From an uncultured Acidobacteriia bacterium (lineage in GTDB: Bacteria; Acidobacteriota; Terriglobia; Bryobacterales; Bryobacteraceae), in contig CAITIX010000450.1 of the NCBI GenBank assembly GCA_903892565.1, forward strand, positions 1 to 53,371: a stretch of DNA of 53,371 nucleotides, written 5' to 3'. Each line of letters starts with the position of its first letter. Within the stretch, counting starts at the first letter, position 1. Below the pieces are notes generated by a model. It searched no databases. It was not told where the DNA came from and was given only the letters and a program-made list of their open reading frames with translations. A program made the position numbers and the translations under genes. This document shows, in pieces, positions 8,377-16,036 of this stretch.

Positions 8377-8406
8377 ACTATATCCGGGCTTGGAAATAGA
8401 TGTCAA
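8377..8406 (-). promoter_or_regulatory. Promoter of the carH-like operon
   Basis: Reading leftward, TTGACA (8406-8401), an 18-nt spacer and TATAGT (8382-8377) make a near-consensus sigma-70 promoter. Its -35 box is the left arm of the palindrome, so occupancy of that site would block it. The predicted start of transcription, about 8370, is next to the ATG at 8368. Confidence 0.65.
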
Positions 8407-8433
8407 CGATTTGTATTAGACAAAGGATTGACA
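8401..8433. promoter_or_regulatory. 33-bp palindromic operator between divergent lipid operons
   Basis: The layout is TGTCAA-N3-TTTGT-N5-ACAAA-N3-TTGACA, centred on base 8417, with 12 of 16 base pairs symmetric. The outer arms are -35 boxes (TTGACA) pointing in both directions; the inner arms form a TTTGT/ACAAA operator. Position and symmetry make it the likely binding site of the CarH-like regulator encoded next to it, for autoregulation and control of the desaturase operon. Confidence 0.7.
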
Positions 8434-8456
8434 ATAGCTCGCGAATCGCTAAGAAT
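8428..8456 (+). promoter_or_regulatory. Weak promoter candidate for the desaturase operon
   Basis: TTGACA (8428-8433), a 17-nt spacer and AAGAAT (8451-8456). The -10 box is poor and would place the transcription start after the GAGG site at 8457-8460, so another -10 may be used or an activator may be needed. The TTGACA is the right arm of the palindrome. Confidence 0.35.
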
Positions 8457-8468
8457 GAGGATGTGAAC

Positions 8469-9308
8469 ATGCCCAAGACGAAATACCGGTTCGGGGCGGT
8501 TTTCTTTTTCGTGCTGCTGCACCTGGGCGTAATCGCGGTGTGGTGGACGCCGCCGACGTGGCCGCTGGTGCTGCTGCTGGTGGCGACGTATTCGATCCGC
8601 ATGTTTGGAGTGACGGCGGGCTATCACCGCTATTTCGGGCACCGGAGCTACAAGCTCAGCCGAACGGCCCAATTTGCGATGGCGTTTCTGGCGCAGAGCT
8701 CGGCGCAAAAAGGAGCGTTGTGGTGGGCGGCGCATCATCGGCGGCATCACCGGGAATCCGACCGTGAGTTGGATGTCCACTCTCCGGCGCGTCGCGGATT
8801 TTGGTGGGCGCATATGGGCTGGGTCATCTCGAACGATTTTGACGACTACGACCCGCGCGCGGTGGGCGAATTTCTAGCGTTCCCGGAACTGCGTTTTCTG
8901 GATCAGCACCACTGGATTCCCACCGTGGTGTTGGCGGTGGCGATGGCGCTGATCGGCGGATGGCCGGCGTTTCTGTGGGGCTATGTTGTATCGACCGTGG
9001 TGCTGTACCACTGCACGTTCGCTATTAATTCGCTCGCGCATATATGGGGCACGCGGCGTTTCGATACTCCCGACGAAAGCCGCAATAACTTCTTGCTCGC
9101 GCTTGTCACCTTCGGCGAAGGATGGCACAACAATCACCACTTTTCTCCCGGCAGTTGCCGCCAGGGAGAGCGTTGGTGGGAAATCGACATCACATACATG
9201 GTTCTGAAAGCGCTCAGCTGGTTGGGGATTGTCCGCGATCTGCGCCCCTTCCGTGGGACTGCGCACATCCACGTTGTTCCGGTGTCCGGCAGGAAAGTCA
9301 CAGCTTAA
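8469..9308 (+). CDS. Membrane fatty-acid (acyl-CoA/phospholipid) desaturase
   Basis: The protein has 279 residues. The three histidine boxes of the di-iron delta-9 type desaturases are HRYFGH (start of HRYFGHRSYK), HHRRHH and WHNNHH, and hydrophobic segments lie around them (FGAVFFFVLLHLGVIAVWW near the N-terminus). The ATG at 8469 has GAGG 8 nt upstream and is preferred to a start at 8400 that would overlap the palindrome. Its product would be a cis double bond in a fatty acyl chain, which is the substrate of the CFA-type enzymes encoded downstream. It heads a rightward cluster. Confidence 0.93.
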   Translation: MPKTKYRFGAVFFFVLLHLGVIAVWWTPPTWPLVLLLVATYSIRMFGVTAGYHRYFGHRSYKLSRTAQFAMAFLAQSSAQKGALWWAAHHRRHHRESDRELDVHSPARRGFWWAHMGWVISNDFDDYDPRAVGEFLAFPELRFLDQHHWIPTVVLAVAMALIGGWPAFLWGYVVSTVVLYHCTFAINSLAHIWGTRRFDTPDESRNNFLLALVTFGEGWHNNHHFSPGSCRQGERWWEIDITYMVLKALSWLGIVRDLRPFRGTAHIHVVPVSGRKVTA

Positions 9309-9317
9309 GGTCGACCA

Positions 9318-10565
9318 GTGAAGCGAATTGCAGTGATTGGTTCCGGCATCTCGGGGTTGTCCGCCGCTTATTATTTAAGCCGGCGGCACGAAGTGTCTGT
9401 GTTCGAGCTGGACAATCGCGTCGGCGGGCATACGCATACGGTGATGGTGGATTCCGAACAAGGACCCATTCCGGTGGACACTGGCTTCATCGTTCACAAC
9501 GACCGCACGTATCCAAACTTTTGCCGCTTGATGAAAGAGCTGGGTGTGGAGACGCAGCCGAGTGACATGTCTTTTGCCGTTACGGGCCACGATGGAGGAT
9601 TCGAGTACTCCAGTCGCGGCCTCAGCGGCTTTTTTGCGCAGAAACGGAACTGCTTTTCGCCGAATCACTACACGTTGCTGCTCGAGATTCTGCGGTTTAA
9701 TCGCGAAGCTCCGAAGTTGCTGGAGCGTCCTTCGGCCGAAACGCTGACGCTCGCGCAGTTTCTGGATGAGGGGCGGTATTCGCACCTATTTGTTGATCGA
9801 TATTTGATTCCGATGGCTGGCGCCGTGTGGTCCATGGCTCCGGAATTGATGCCGAAGTTTCCGGCGCTGACGCTGATTCGCTTCATGCAGAACCACGGGA
9901 TGCTCGGAATCAATACGCATCCGAAATGGAAGGTGCTACGCGGCGGCAGCCATTCTTATCTCCCACCCTTGACGGCGCCGTTCCGAGAGCGTATTACAAC
10001 GGACGTGAAAATCACGGCGGTGAAGCGCGACGAACACTGCATCACGCTCGAATTCGCAGGGCGCCCCGCACAGCAGTTCGACGAAGTGGTCTTCGCCTGC
10101 CATGGCGATCAAATTCTGCCAATGCTCGCGGCGCCGACGGATGCGGAGAGAAACGTCCTCGGCAGTTTTACGACGAGCCGCAATGAAACATGCCTGCACA
10201 CGGATTCGGCGATGCTCCCAAGACGCCAAGCGGCAAGGGCTTCGTGGAACTATTTGCTGGGCGATTCGGGCAAGGTCACGCTTACCTATGACATGAATCG
10301 CCTGCAGTCGCTCGATACCGTGGAAACTCTTTGCGTGACGTTGAATGCGAACGCGAGGATCGCTCCAGGCCGCGTGTTGCGGCGGATGATGTACGAACAT
10401 CCTTTATATACGAGCGCTGCGATTCGTGCGCAAGCACAATGGCCTGAAATTAGCGGCAAGCATCACACGCACTTTTGCGGAGCCTATTGGTTTTACGGTT
10501 TCCACGAAGACGGCGTGCGCAGCGGCATCCGCGTGGCGGAAGCGCTGGGGGTGGCTTGCGCATGA
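9318..10565 (+). CDS. FAD-dependent amine-oxidase-like oxidoreductase (COG2907 type)
   Basis: The protein has 415 residues with a GTG start 7 nt after AAGG. The N-terminal FAD-binding motif is IAVIGSGISGLSAAYYLSRR, followed by VFELDNRVGGHTHTV, typical of flavin-containing amine oxidase/phytoene-desaturase-like proteins. The C-terminus (HFCGAYWFYGFHEDGVRSG) carries the usual second flavin contact. It belongs to the trio COG2907-DUF1365-CFA synthase that recurs in light- and singlet-oxygen-controlled lipid clusters. A role in desaturating or oxidising a methylated acyl chain is plausible by analogy with furan-fatty-acid synthesis. It overlaps the next gene as ATGA. Confidence 0.9.
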   Translation: MKRIAVIGSGISGLSAAYYLSRRHEVSVFELDNRVGGHTHTVMVDSEQGPIPVDTGFIVHNDRTYPNFCRLMKELGVETQPSDMSFAVTGHDGGFEYSSRGLSGFFAQKRNCFSPNHYTLLLEILRFNREAPKLLERPSAETLTLAQFLDEGRYSHLFVDRYLIPMAGAVWSMAPELMPKFPALTLIRFMQNHGMLGINTHPKWKVLRGGSHSYLPPLTAPFRERITTDVKITAVKRDEHCITLEFAGRPAQQFDEVVFACHGDQILPMLAAPTDAERNVLGSFTTSRNETCLHTDSAMLPRRQAARASWNYLLGDSGKVTLTYDMNRLQSLDTVETLCVTLNANARIAPGRVLRRMMYEHPLYTSAAIRAQAQWPEISGKHHTHFCGAYWFYGFHEDGVRSGIRVAEALGVACA

Positions 10566-11368
10566 CGCCGACAATTCCCGAGCCTGGGCTCTATGCCGGC
10601 AGTTTACGGCATCGCCGCTTTTCGCCGCGCAAACACGAGTTCACGTATTCGCTCTTCATGGCCTGGCTGGATATTGACCGCATCCCGGAGCTGATGGCCC
10701 GGTCGCCATGGACCAGCTACAACCGCTTCAATTGGGCGAGCTTCGATGATCGAGACCATTTCGGCGATCCACAGCTCTCGTTGCGCGAACGCGTCGAACA
10801 GGACGCGCGGTTACATGGCATCGATTTGCCGGATGGTCCGATCTATTTGCTGACGCATCTTCGCTATTTGGGGTATTGCTTTAATCCGATTTCGTTCTAT
10901 TTCTGCTATGACCGCGCGGGCGGACTGGAAACGGTGCTGGCCGAGGTCCACAGCACGTTTGGAGAACGCCGTAATTACTGGCTGTCGTCGCACAATCGGC
11001 AGGCCTCGCGTGCGACGCTCCATTATCGTTGTCCCAAGGACATGCACGTATCGCCGTTCATGGGCATGAAGCTGGATTACGAATTCGTCCTGACGAAGCC
11101 GGCCGACAAATTGATCGCGCATATGAATACGATGCAGCGCGACGAAACACTTGTATCTCGAACCTTCTTTGATGCGACGCTCGCGCTGGAACGCGAGCCC
11201 TGGACAGCGCGAAACCTTGGCCGCATACTGCTGCTGCATCCGTGGATGACGGCCAAGGTTATCGGCGCAATTCATTGGGAAGCCTTGCGGCTGTTCCTGA
11301 AAGGCGTTCCCGTCTTTACTCATCCCGCCCGCGTGCGGCCACCTGTTCCGGAGGTAAGCAAACCATGA
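10562..11368 (+). CDS. DUF1365 (COG3496) family protein
   Basis: The protein has 268 residues. The opening PGLYAGSLRHRRFSPRKHEF and the central LTHLRYLGYCFNPISFYFCY are diagnostic for DUF1365, as is the later FHVSPFMGM-like segment (MHVSPFMGMKLDYEF). No membrane segment stands out. It overlaps the FAD gene and the CFA gene by 4 nt on either side, so the three proteins are made together. In alphaproteobacteria proteins of this gene group take part in furan fatty acid formation; the exact reaction of this family member is not shown here. Confidence 0.9.
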   Translation: MTPTIPEPGLYAGSLRHRRFSPRKHEFTYSLFMAWLDIDRIPELMARSPWTSYNRFNWASFDDRDHFGDPQLSLRERVEQDARLHGIDLPDGPIYLLTHLRYLGYCFNPISFYFCYDRAGGLETVLAEVHSTFGERRNYWLSSHNRQASRATLHYRCPKDMHVSPFMGMKLDYEFVLTKPADKLIAHMNTMQRDETLVSRTFFDATLALEREPWTARNLGRILLLHPWMTAKVIGAIHWEALRLFLKGVPVFTHPARVRPPVPEVSKP

Positions 11369-12648
11369 GCTCGAGCTTTGCGCGAAAGGCTGTATTTCGG
11401 ATGCTGGAAAACATCCGCCACGGCACGTTGGACCTGCACTGTTCCGACGGCACGTCTCACTTCGGTGAAGAAGGAACGGATTTGCGCGCCATTATCGCCG
11501 TACATGACGAGCGATTCTTCGCGCGCGTTTTGTTTGGCGGAGACGACGCGGCAGGCGATGCTTACGTCGATGGAGACTGGACGTCGCCCGATCCTGTGGC
11601 CGTGATCCGGCTCATCGCGCGCAATCTGGGGACGATGGAATCGGGCAACGCGCTGTTGACTTCGGCCAGCCGCATGTTTCACAAGGCGCGGCATTGGATG
11701 AATCGCAACACGGAGCAGGGAAGCCGGCGCAATATTCAGGCGCACTACGATTTGAGCAACGATTTCTTTCGCCTGTTTCTGGATCGCAACATGGTGTATT
11801 CGAGCGCGGTCTATCTGCAAGCCAACGATTCTCTGGAAGCGGCGCAAGTGGAGAAGCTCGATCGCATTTGCCGTAAGCTGCGTTTGGGGCCCGAGGATCA
11901 CGTCCTCGAAATCGGCACCGGGTGGGGAGCGTTCGCGCTGCATGCGTCCCGCAACTATGGTTGCAAGGTGACGACCACGACGATCAGCCGCGAGCAACAC
12001 GATCAAGCGAAGCAATCCTTCGCGGACGCGGGCGAGGCCGGCGAGCGCATCACGCTGCTGTTGGAGGATTATCGCAAGCTGAAGGGCTCCTTCAACAAGC
12101 TCGTGAGTATTGAGATGTTCGAGGCCGTGGGTTTGGAATTCTACGACGCGTTTTTCTCGGCGTGCGACCGTCTGTTGACGCCCGATGGCTCCATGGTGAT
12201 GCAGGCGATTACGATGAACGAACACCGTTTTGACGCGTATCGCAAGCAGAGCGATTGGATACAACGGCGCATTTTCCCGGGCGCGCAATTGGCTTCGGTG
12301 CGAGAGATCCTAAGCTCGCTGGTGCGGTCCACGCGCTTGTCGATGTATCACGTGGAAGACATCGGGATGCATTATGCGTATACGTTGGCCGAGTGGCGTC
12401 AGCGGTTTCACGAATCCATCGAGGAGGTACGCGCGCTGGGTTTTGATGAGCGCTTCTGCCGCATGTGGGATTACTATCTGGTCTATTGCGAAGGTGCGTT
12501 TCGTGAGCGCCACATTGGCGACGTCCAGCTCATGCTGACGAAGAACGCGAATCCAGCGTCGCTGCTCGGCGAGCCGTGGCGGCAAGTCGAGGAGGCCGAA
12601 GTCGTAGCTGGTCCGCTGGCGGCCCAACGCTGGAGGGTTGGCGCTTGA
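11365..12648 (+). CDS. Cyclopropane-fatty-acyl-phospholipid synthase family protein
   Basis: The protein has 427 residues, the usual length of the family. Features in order: N-terminal lipid-facing domain with LFGGDDAAGDAYVDGDW, then IQAHYDLSNDFFRLFLD, MVYSSAVYL, the SAM motif VLEIGTGWGAFALHA, TTISREQHD and VSIEMFEAVG, and a C-terminal WDYYLVYCEGAFRERHIGD. These match Cfa/UfaM-type enzymes that transfer a methyl or methylene from SAM to a cis double bond of membrane phospholipid acyl chains. ATGA overlap with DUF1365. Whether it makes a cyclopropane or a methyl-branched alkene cannot be told from sequence. Confidence 0.93.
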   Translation: MSSSFARKAVFRMLENIRHGTLDLHCSDGTSHFGEEGTDLRAIIAVHDERFFARVLFGGDDAAGDAYVDGDWTSPDPVAVIRLIARNLGTMESGNALLTSASRMFHKARHWMNRNTEQGSRRNIQAHYDLSNDFFRLFLDRNMVYSSAVYLQANDSLEAAQVEKLDRICRKLRLGPEDHVLEIGTGWGAFALHASRNYGCKVTTTTISREQHDQAKQSFADAGEAGERITLLLEDYRKLKGSFNKLVSIEMFEAVGLEFYDAFFSACDRLLTPDGSMVMQAITMNEHRFDAYRKQSDWIQRRIFPGAQLASVREILSSLVRSTRLSMYHVEDIGMHYAYTLAEWRQRFHESIEEVRALGFDERFCRMWDYYLVYCEGAFRERHIGDVQLMLTKNANPASLLGEPWRQVEEAEVVAGPLAAQRWRVGA

Positions 12649-12765
12649 TACCCCTCATCTCCGATTCTTCTTGCGGAGGAACTGTTCGGTTGTTCGCGGA
12701 GAGCCACTAGTCGCCCAACTTTTGAACGCCTATACTGGGCAAAACAGTTCCAGGGAGGAGTTCGC

Positions 12766-13779
12766 ATGGCACGCATCACGCGCAGACGTTTCGGGAAGCA
12801 TTTGGCAACGGCTGGGGGATTCATCTTGACGATCCCGCGCGCATCCGCAGCGGAGTTCCGCATGCGGCAATTTCACAACCAGCCGGTGGAAAGCGCACTG
12901 CATCAACGCCTGACGCAGATGTGGGACGCGGTGAAGGCCGAGACGCGAGGGCGTGTCCAGGTCGATATATTTCCGCTGAACAATCATTTCAAGGATGGCG
13001 ATCCTGATCCGCTGGATCTGCTGGTTCGTGGAGAGCTCGAGTTTTACACGTTGGCGGGAAACGGTTTGGCTGCGATTGTGCCGGCGGCGAATGTGCAGGC
13101 TACTCCATTTGCGTTTCGCACGCAGTCGCAAGTGTATCGCGCGATTGATGGCGATATCGGCGATTACCTGCGCGAAGAGTTGCAGGCCAAGGGCATCCAC
13201 ATGTTTCCGCGCGGAGGCTTCCAAAACGGCTTTCATCAGATCACGTGTGCCACGCGTCCTATCCGCGGCGCCGCGGATCTGCAGGGCCTGAAGATTCGTG
13301 CGCCAGGCAATGCGGCATACCTGGAATTTTGGAAAGCGTTCGGTGCGCAACCGGTGGGCATGAACATCAACAAGATGTACGATGCGCTGAAGGCGGGCAC
13401 GGTGGAGGCGCAGGAAGATCCGCTAGATGTGGCCGAGCTGTTTCACTTGTACGAAGTGCAGAAGTATATGAGCATGACCAATCACGGCTGGTCCGGGTAT
13501 AACGCGCTCGCCAATCTGAAAGTTTGGCAGGGGCTGCCGGATGATGTTCGGAAATCGATTGAGCGGAATGTCGTGAAGTTCGTGAGGCTGCAACGCGCCG
13601 ATACGGCAGCGTTGAATAAAGAACTGCGCACAAAGCTAACGCAACAAGGTATGGTCTTCAACGATGTGGACGTCGCTTCCTTCCGCGCAAAGCTCGGGCC
13701 GTTTTACGCGCGGTGGAAGGATGCGATCGGCAGCAAGGCTTGGTCGTTGTTGGAAGGACACGTCGGGACGCTGGCGTGA
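12766..13779 (+). CDS. TRAP transporter substrate-binding protein (DctP family), orphan
   Basis: The protein has 337 residues. It begins with a twin-arginine-like export signal (RRRFGKHLATAGGFIL). The body shows DctP features: IFPLN, DLLVRGELEFYTLAGNG, a RAIDGDIGDYLREEL segment, GLKIRAPGNAAYLEFWKAFGAQPVGM and the DALKAGTVEAQEDP hinge. DctP proteins deliver acids to TRAP permeases from the periplasm. No DctQ or DctM membrane subunits are in the window, so it may serve a distant permease or have been recruited as a lipid or ligand carrier. It lies 117 bp behind the CFA synthase gene on the same strand and may belong to the same transcript. Confidence 0.85.
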   Translation: MARITRRRFGKHLATAGGFILTIPRASAAEFRMRQFHNQPVESALHQRLTQMWDAVKAETRGRVQVDIFPLNNHFKDGDPDPLDLLVRGELEFYTLAGNGLAAIVPAANVQATPFAFRTQSQVYRAIDGDIGDYLREELQAKGIHMFPRGGFQNGFHQITCATRPIRGAADLQGLKIRAPGNAAYLEFWKAFGAQPVGMNINKMYDALKAGTVEAQEDPLDVAELFHLYEVQKYMSMTNHGWSGYNALANLKVWQGLPDDVRKSIERNVVKFVRLQRADTAALNKELRTKLTQQGMVFNDVDVASFRAKLGPFYARWKDAIGSKAWSLLEGHVGTLA

Positions 13780-13960
13780 GGCGGGGAGTGGACCGAGGCG
13801 CGATGCGTGGCGCCCCATGTGCCGAATCACCGTGTTCCCTTAACTCCGCCAGGTAAAGATCGAGAATCTTCATCACTTCTTCAGGGCTTCTCGATGACTT
13901 CTTCAGGCCTTTGCGAATATGCTCAGCGTGTGGATCAATGAGGTCAATTCAAATTATCTA

Positions 13961-13990
13961 TTGGCAATGCTTTCAGGCGCTGGTTAAGAT
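13961..13990 (+). promoter_or_regulatory. Promoter candidate for the beta-barrel protein gene
   Basis: TTGGCA (13961-13966), an 18-nt spacer and TAAGAT (13985-13990). Five of six and four of six consensus bases match. It would give a leader of about 73 nt ending in a strong AGGAGG site. Confidence 0.4.
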
Positions 13991-14069
13991 CAGATGAAAC
14001 GCACGCTTTGCGAGTACAAGCCACGCCGCTTGTTGCGATCCAAATCCCAGAAAACTTTAGGAGGTTCTT

Positions 14070-15281
14070 TTGAAAAGAACACATACCCTTCGTGTATTTG
14101 CAGGCACGTGTCTGCTGACTATGGCGTCTCTAACCTATGGACAAGCACCCGCGCCTGCTGCGGACGCACCCGCTGCTCCGGCAGCGCCGATGCCCCCTTC
14201 CTCGCCTTCGATGAGCGGTCCGCTTGCGGACCAGCCGTCTGCCATGTTCGAAGCGGGGCCGTTCGGCAAGCTTGCCGTAAACGGATTTCTCAGCGGCTTC
14301 GGAATGGTGCAGAGCAACCACATTTCGGGCGACGACAACAAGCAAGCGGCGCTGAGCAATGGCCAGATCGTCATTCAAAAGACGGATGGCACGTTCCAGT
14401 TCTACTTGCAGGCGGGTGGCTATAACCTTCCGTCTCTCGGCGTGCCCTTCTTCACGACCAACGACACTGTGTCCGGCTTGTTCGGACCGTTGCCGGTGGC
14501 ATACGCGAAGATCCAGATGGGCAAGAACACGTCCTTCCAGATTGGCGAACTGCCGACCTTGATCGGCGCTGAATATACGTTCACCTTCCAGAACATGAAC
14601 GTGGAACGTGGCCTGTTGTGGAATCTGGAGCCGGCGGTGAGCCGCGGCATGCAGATCAATCAAACGATGGGCAAGGTAACGGCCTCGCTGAGCTGGAATG
14701 ACGGCTTCTATTCGAGCCGCTATTCCTGGTTGAGCGGGTCGCTCGGCTATTCGAACGGAACGCACGCCTTGGCGTTCGTCGGTGCCGGTAACGCCGGACA
14801 GACGGCGTACACGACGTTCGCGTCCTCCGTTCTCAACAACAGCAAGATTTACAACGTGATCTATACCTACACCAAGGGTCCCTGGATCATCCAGCCTTAC
14901 TTCCAATACACCGATACACCGACCAATAAGTCGATCGGCGTGGTGGATGGCGCGAGCACCAAGGGTTTCGCGATCCTGGCGAGCTATGCGACCAAGAAGG
15001 GCTTCTCTCTTCCGGTGCGCTTTGAGTATCTAACGAGCTCGGGCAGCGTGAAGAACGGCTCGGTCAACGTCCTGTTCGGTCAGGGCAGCGGCGCGACGTC
15101 CTTCACCTTCACTCCCACGTACCAGAACGGTGGATTCTTCGTTCGCGGCGACATCTCGTTCACGCACGCGATGGATCTTGTTCCGGGATTCGGATTCGGT
15201 CCCGCGGGTAACGATGCAAGCCAGTTCCGTGCCGTGGCGGAAGTGGGCTTCATCTTCGGCGACAACATCGTGAAGAAGTAG
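14070..15281 (+). CDS. Outer-membrane beta-barrel (porin-like) protein
   Basis: The protein has 403 residues with a TTG start placed 5 nt after a perfect AGGAGG (14059-14064); this decides the start. A signal peptide (TCLLTMASLTYGQA) is followed by an Ala/Pro-rich linker (about residues 24-50) and then alternating amphipathic strands rich in Gly and aromatic residues (FLSGFGMVQSNH, FQFYLQAGGY, PWIIQPYFQYTD) ending in AVAEVGFIFGDNIVKK, typical of a barrel closing strand. It resembles Gram-negative porins of the BBP2 group; solute unknown. The linker could span the periplasm or contact peptidoglycan. A GC-rich hairpin follows the stop. Confidence 0.82.
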   Translation: MKRTHTLRVFAGTCLLTMASLTYGQAPAPAADAPAAPAAPMPPSSPSMSGPLADQPSAMFEAGPFGKLAVNGFLSGFGMVQSNHISGDDNKQAALSNGQIVIQKTDGTFQFYLQAGGYNLPSLGVPFFTTNDTVSGLFGPLPVAYAKIQMGKNTSFQIGELPTLIGAEYTFTFQNMNVERGLLWNLEPAVSRGMQINQTMGKVTASLSWNDGFYSSRYSWLSGSLGYSNGTHALAFVGAGNAGQTAYTTFASSVLNNSKIYNVIYTYTKGPWIIQPYFQYTDTPTNKSIGVVDGASTKGFAILASYATKKGFSLPVRFEYLTSSGSVKNGSVNVLFGQGSGATSFTFTPTYQNGGFFVRGDISFTHAMDLVPGFGFGPAGNDASQFRAVAEVGFIFGDNIVKK

Positions 15282-15296
15282 TCACAAGCAGTGTGA

Positions 15297-15337
15297 GGGC
15301 GCGCCCCCAGTGGCGGAGGACCACCGAGGGCGCGCCC
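15297..15337 (+). terminator. GC-rich hairpin after the beta-barrel gene
   Basis: The self-complementary 10-mer GGGCGCGCCC occurs at 15297-15306 and 15328-15337, allowing a 10-bp stem with a 21-nt loop. A short T stretch follows (CATTTCG), so it is a weak intrinsic terminator candidate. Confidence 0.45.
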
Positions 15338-15433
15338 ATTTCGATCGCAGTATTTTGAGAGGGTTCTGCTGTGGCCCTCTTTAACGCTTCTAAACTCGAA
15401 TGTGGCTAAACTCGTTTTACGACCGAGGTTCCT

Positions 15434-15694
15434 ATGCCAGCAGCAAAGCATCATTGGACAGTCGTTTGTTTCTTCTGGACCGGCGTAGTCATGAGCGCAG
15501 CGTCTGTTCTGGTTGTCTTGGCTCGTGAGACGAAGCTGATCTGGCGCTTCGAGCAGGCCGATTTCCCGTTGTCCGGAGTCTTCGCGGCGCTTGCCTTCCT
15601 GGCGTTTCTGGCCACGGAGCTTTGTGATTCTTTGCGCCACCCTACCCCAGAACGTTCAAGATCCATCGGCGCTGGCTCTCGAGCGCGAGACTAG
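15434..15694 (+). CDS. Small two-helix membrane protein
   Basis: The protein has 86 residues and I do not recognise it. Two hydrophobic stretches (VVCFFWTGVVMSAASVLVVLA and the segment FPLSGVFAALAFLAFLA) are separated by a short charged loop, followed by a basic tail. A GAGG site lies 5 nt before the ATG. No partner gene is evident: it sits between the beta-barrel gene and the ABC operon. It could also be a chance open frame, but the membrane pattern and ribosome site speak for a gene. Confidence 0.45.
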   Translation: MPAAKHHWTVVCFFWTGVVMSAASVLVVLARETKLIWRFEQADFPLSGVFAALAFLAFLATELCDSLRHPTPERSRSIGAGSRARD

Positions 15695-16036
15695 CACCAA
15701 CGCCGGTTCTGACCCGCGTGACGATGCAGGCAATGCTGCAATGCACCGCGTCTCAACTCAAAAAAGTCCTCCCTGCCGGAAGTCGATCCTAAACTATATA
15801 GCCTAAAGCAGTTTTCCTAGAGTGCGCTTTGCCGCGAATACGCGGTTTGCGGGTTAAAGTGCTGATGAAATAGGGATGATAGCTCTATAGCGGTACATGA
15901 GTTTCGTCATCCCCATGAAAACGCTTAGGCCCGACCGCGACACCCCTGCTCCTTTGTGCGCGGACGCATCTGCGGGGTTGCAAAGCCAGGATCAAAAAAG
16001 CAATTGGGGGAATCCTGCACCGCTTCCAGCGCGCCG
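15695..16036. other. Spacer before the ABC operon
   Basis: No gene or clear repeat is seen. The frame of the ABC ATPase stays open back to a GTG at 15956, so part of this stretch may be coding if that start is used. I could not identify a convincing promoter. Confidence 0.4.

Noticed and set aside
11320-12288. 322-codon leftward frame opposite the CFA synthase
   Set aside because: No recognisable domain; the plus-strand gene has intact SAM-binding and family motifs.
13780-13960. Leftward frame with DPHAEHIRKGLKKSSRSPEE behind the TRAP-type gene
   Set aside because: It looks protein-like, but it has no usual start codon before the overlap with the TRAP gene and no recognised family; at most a gene remnant.
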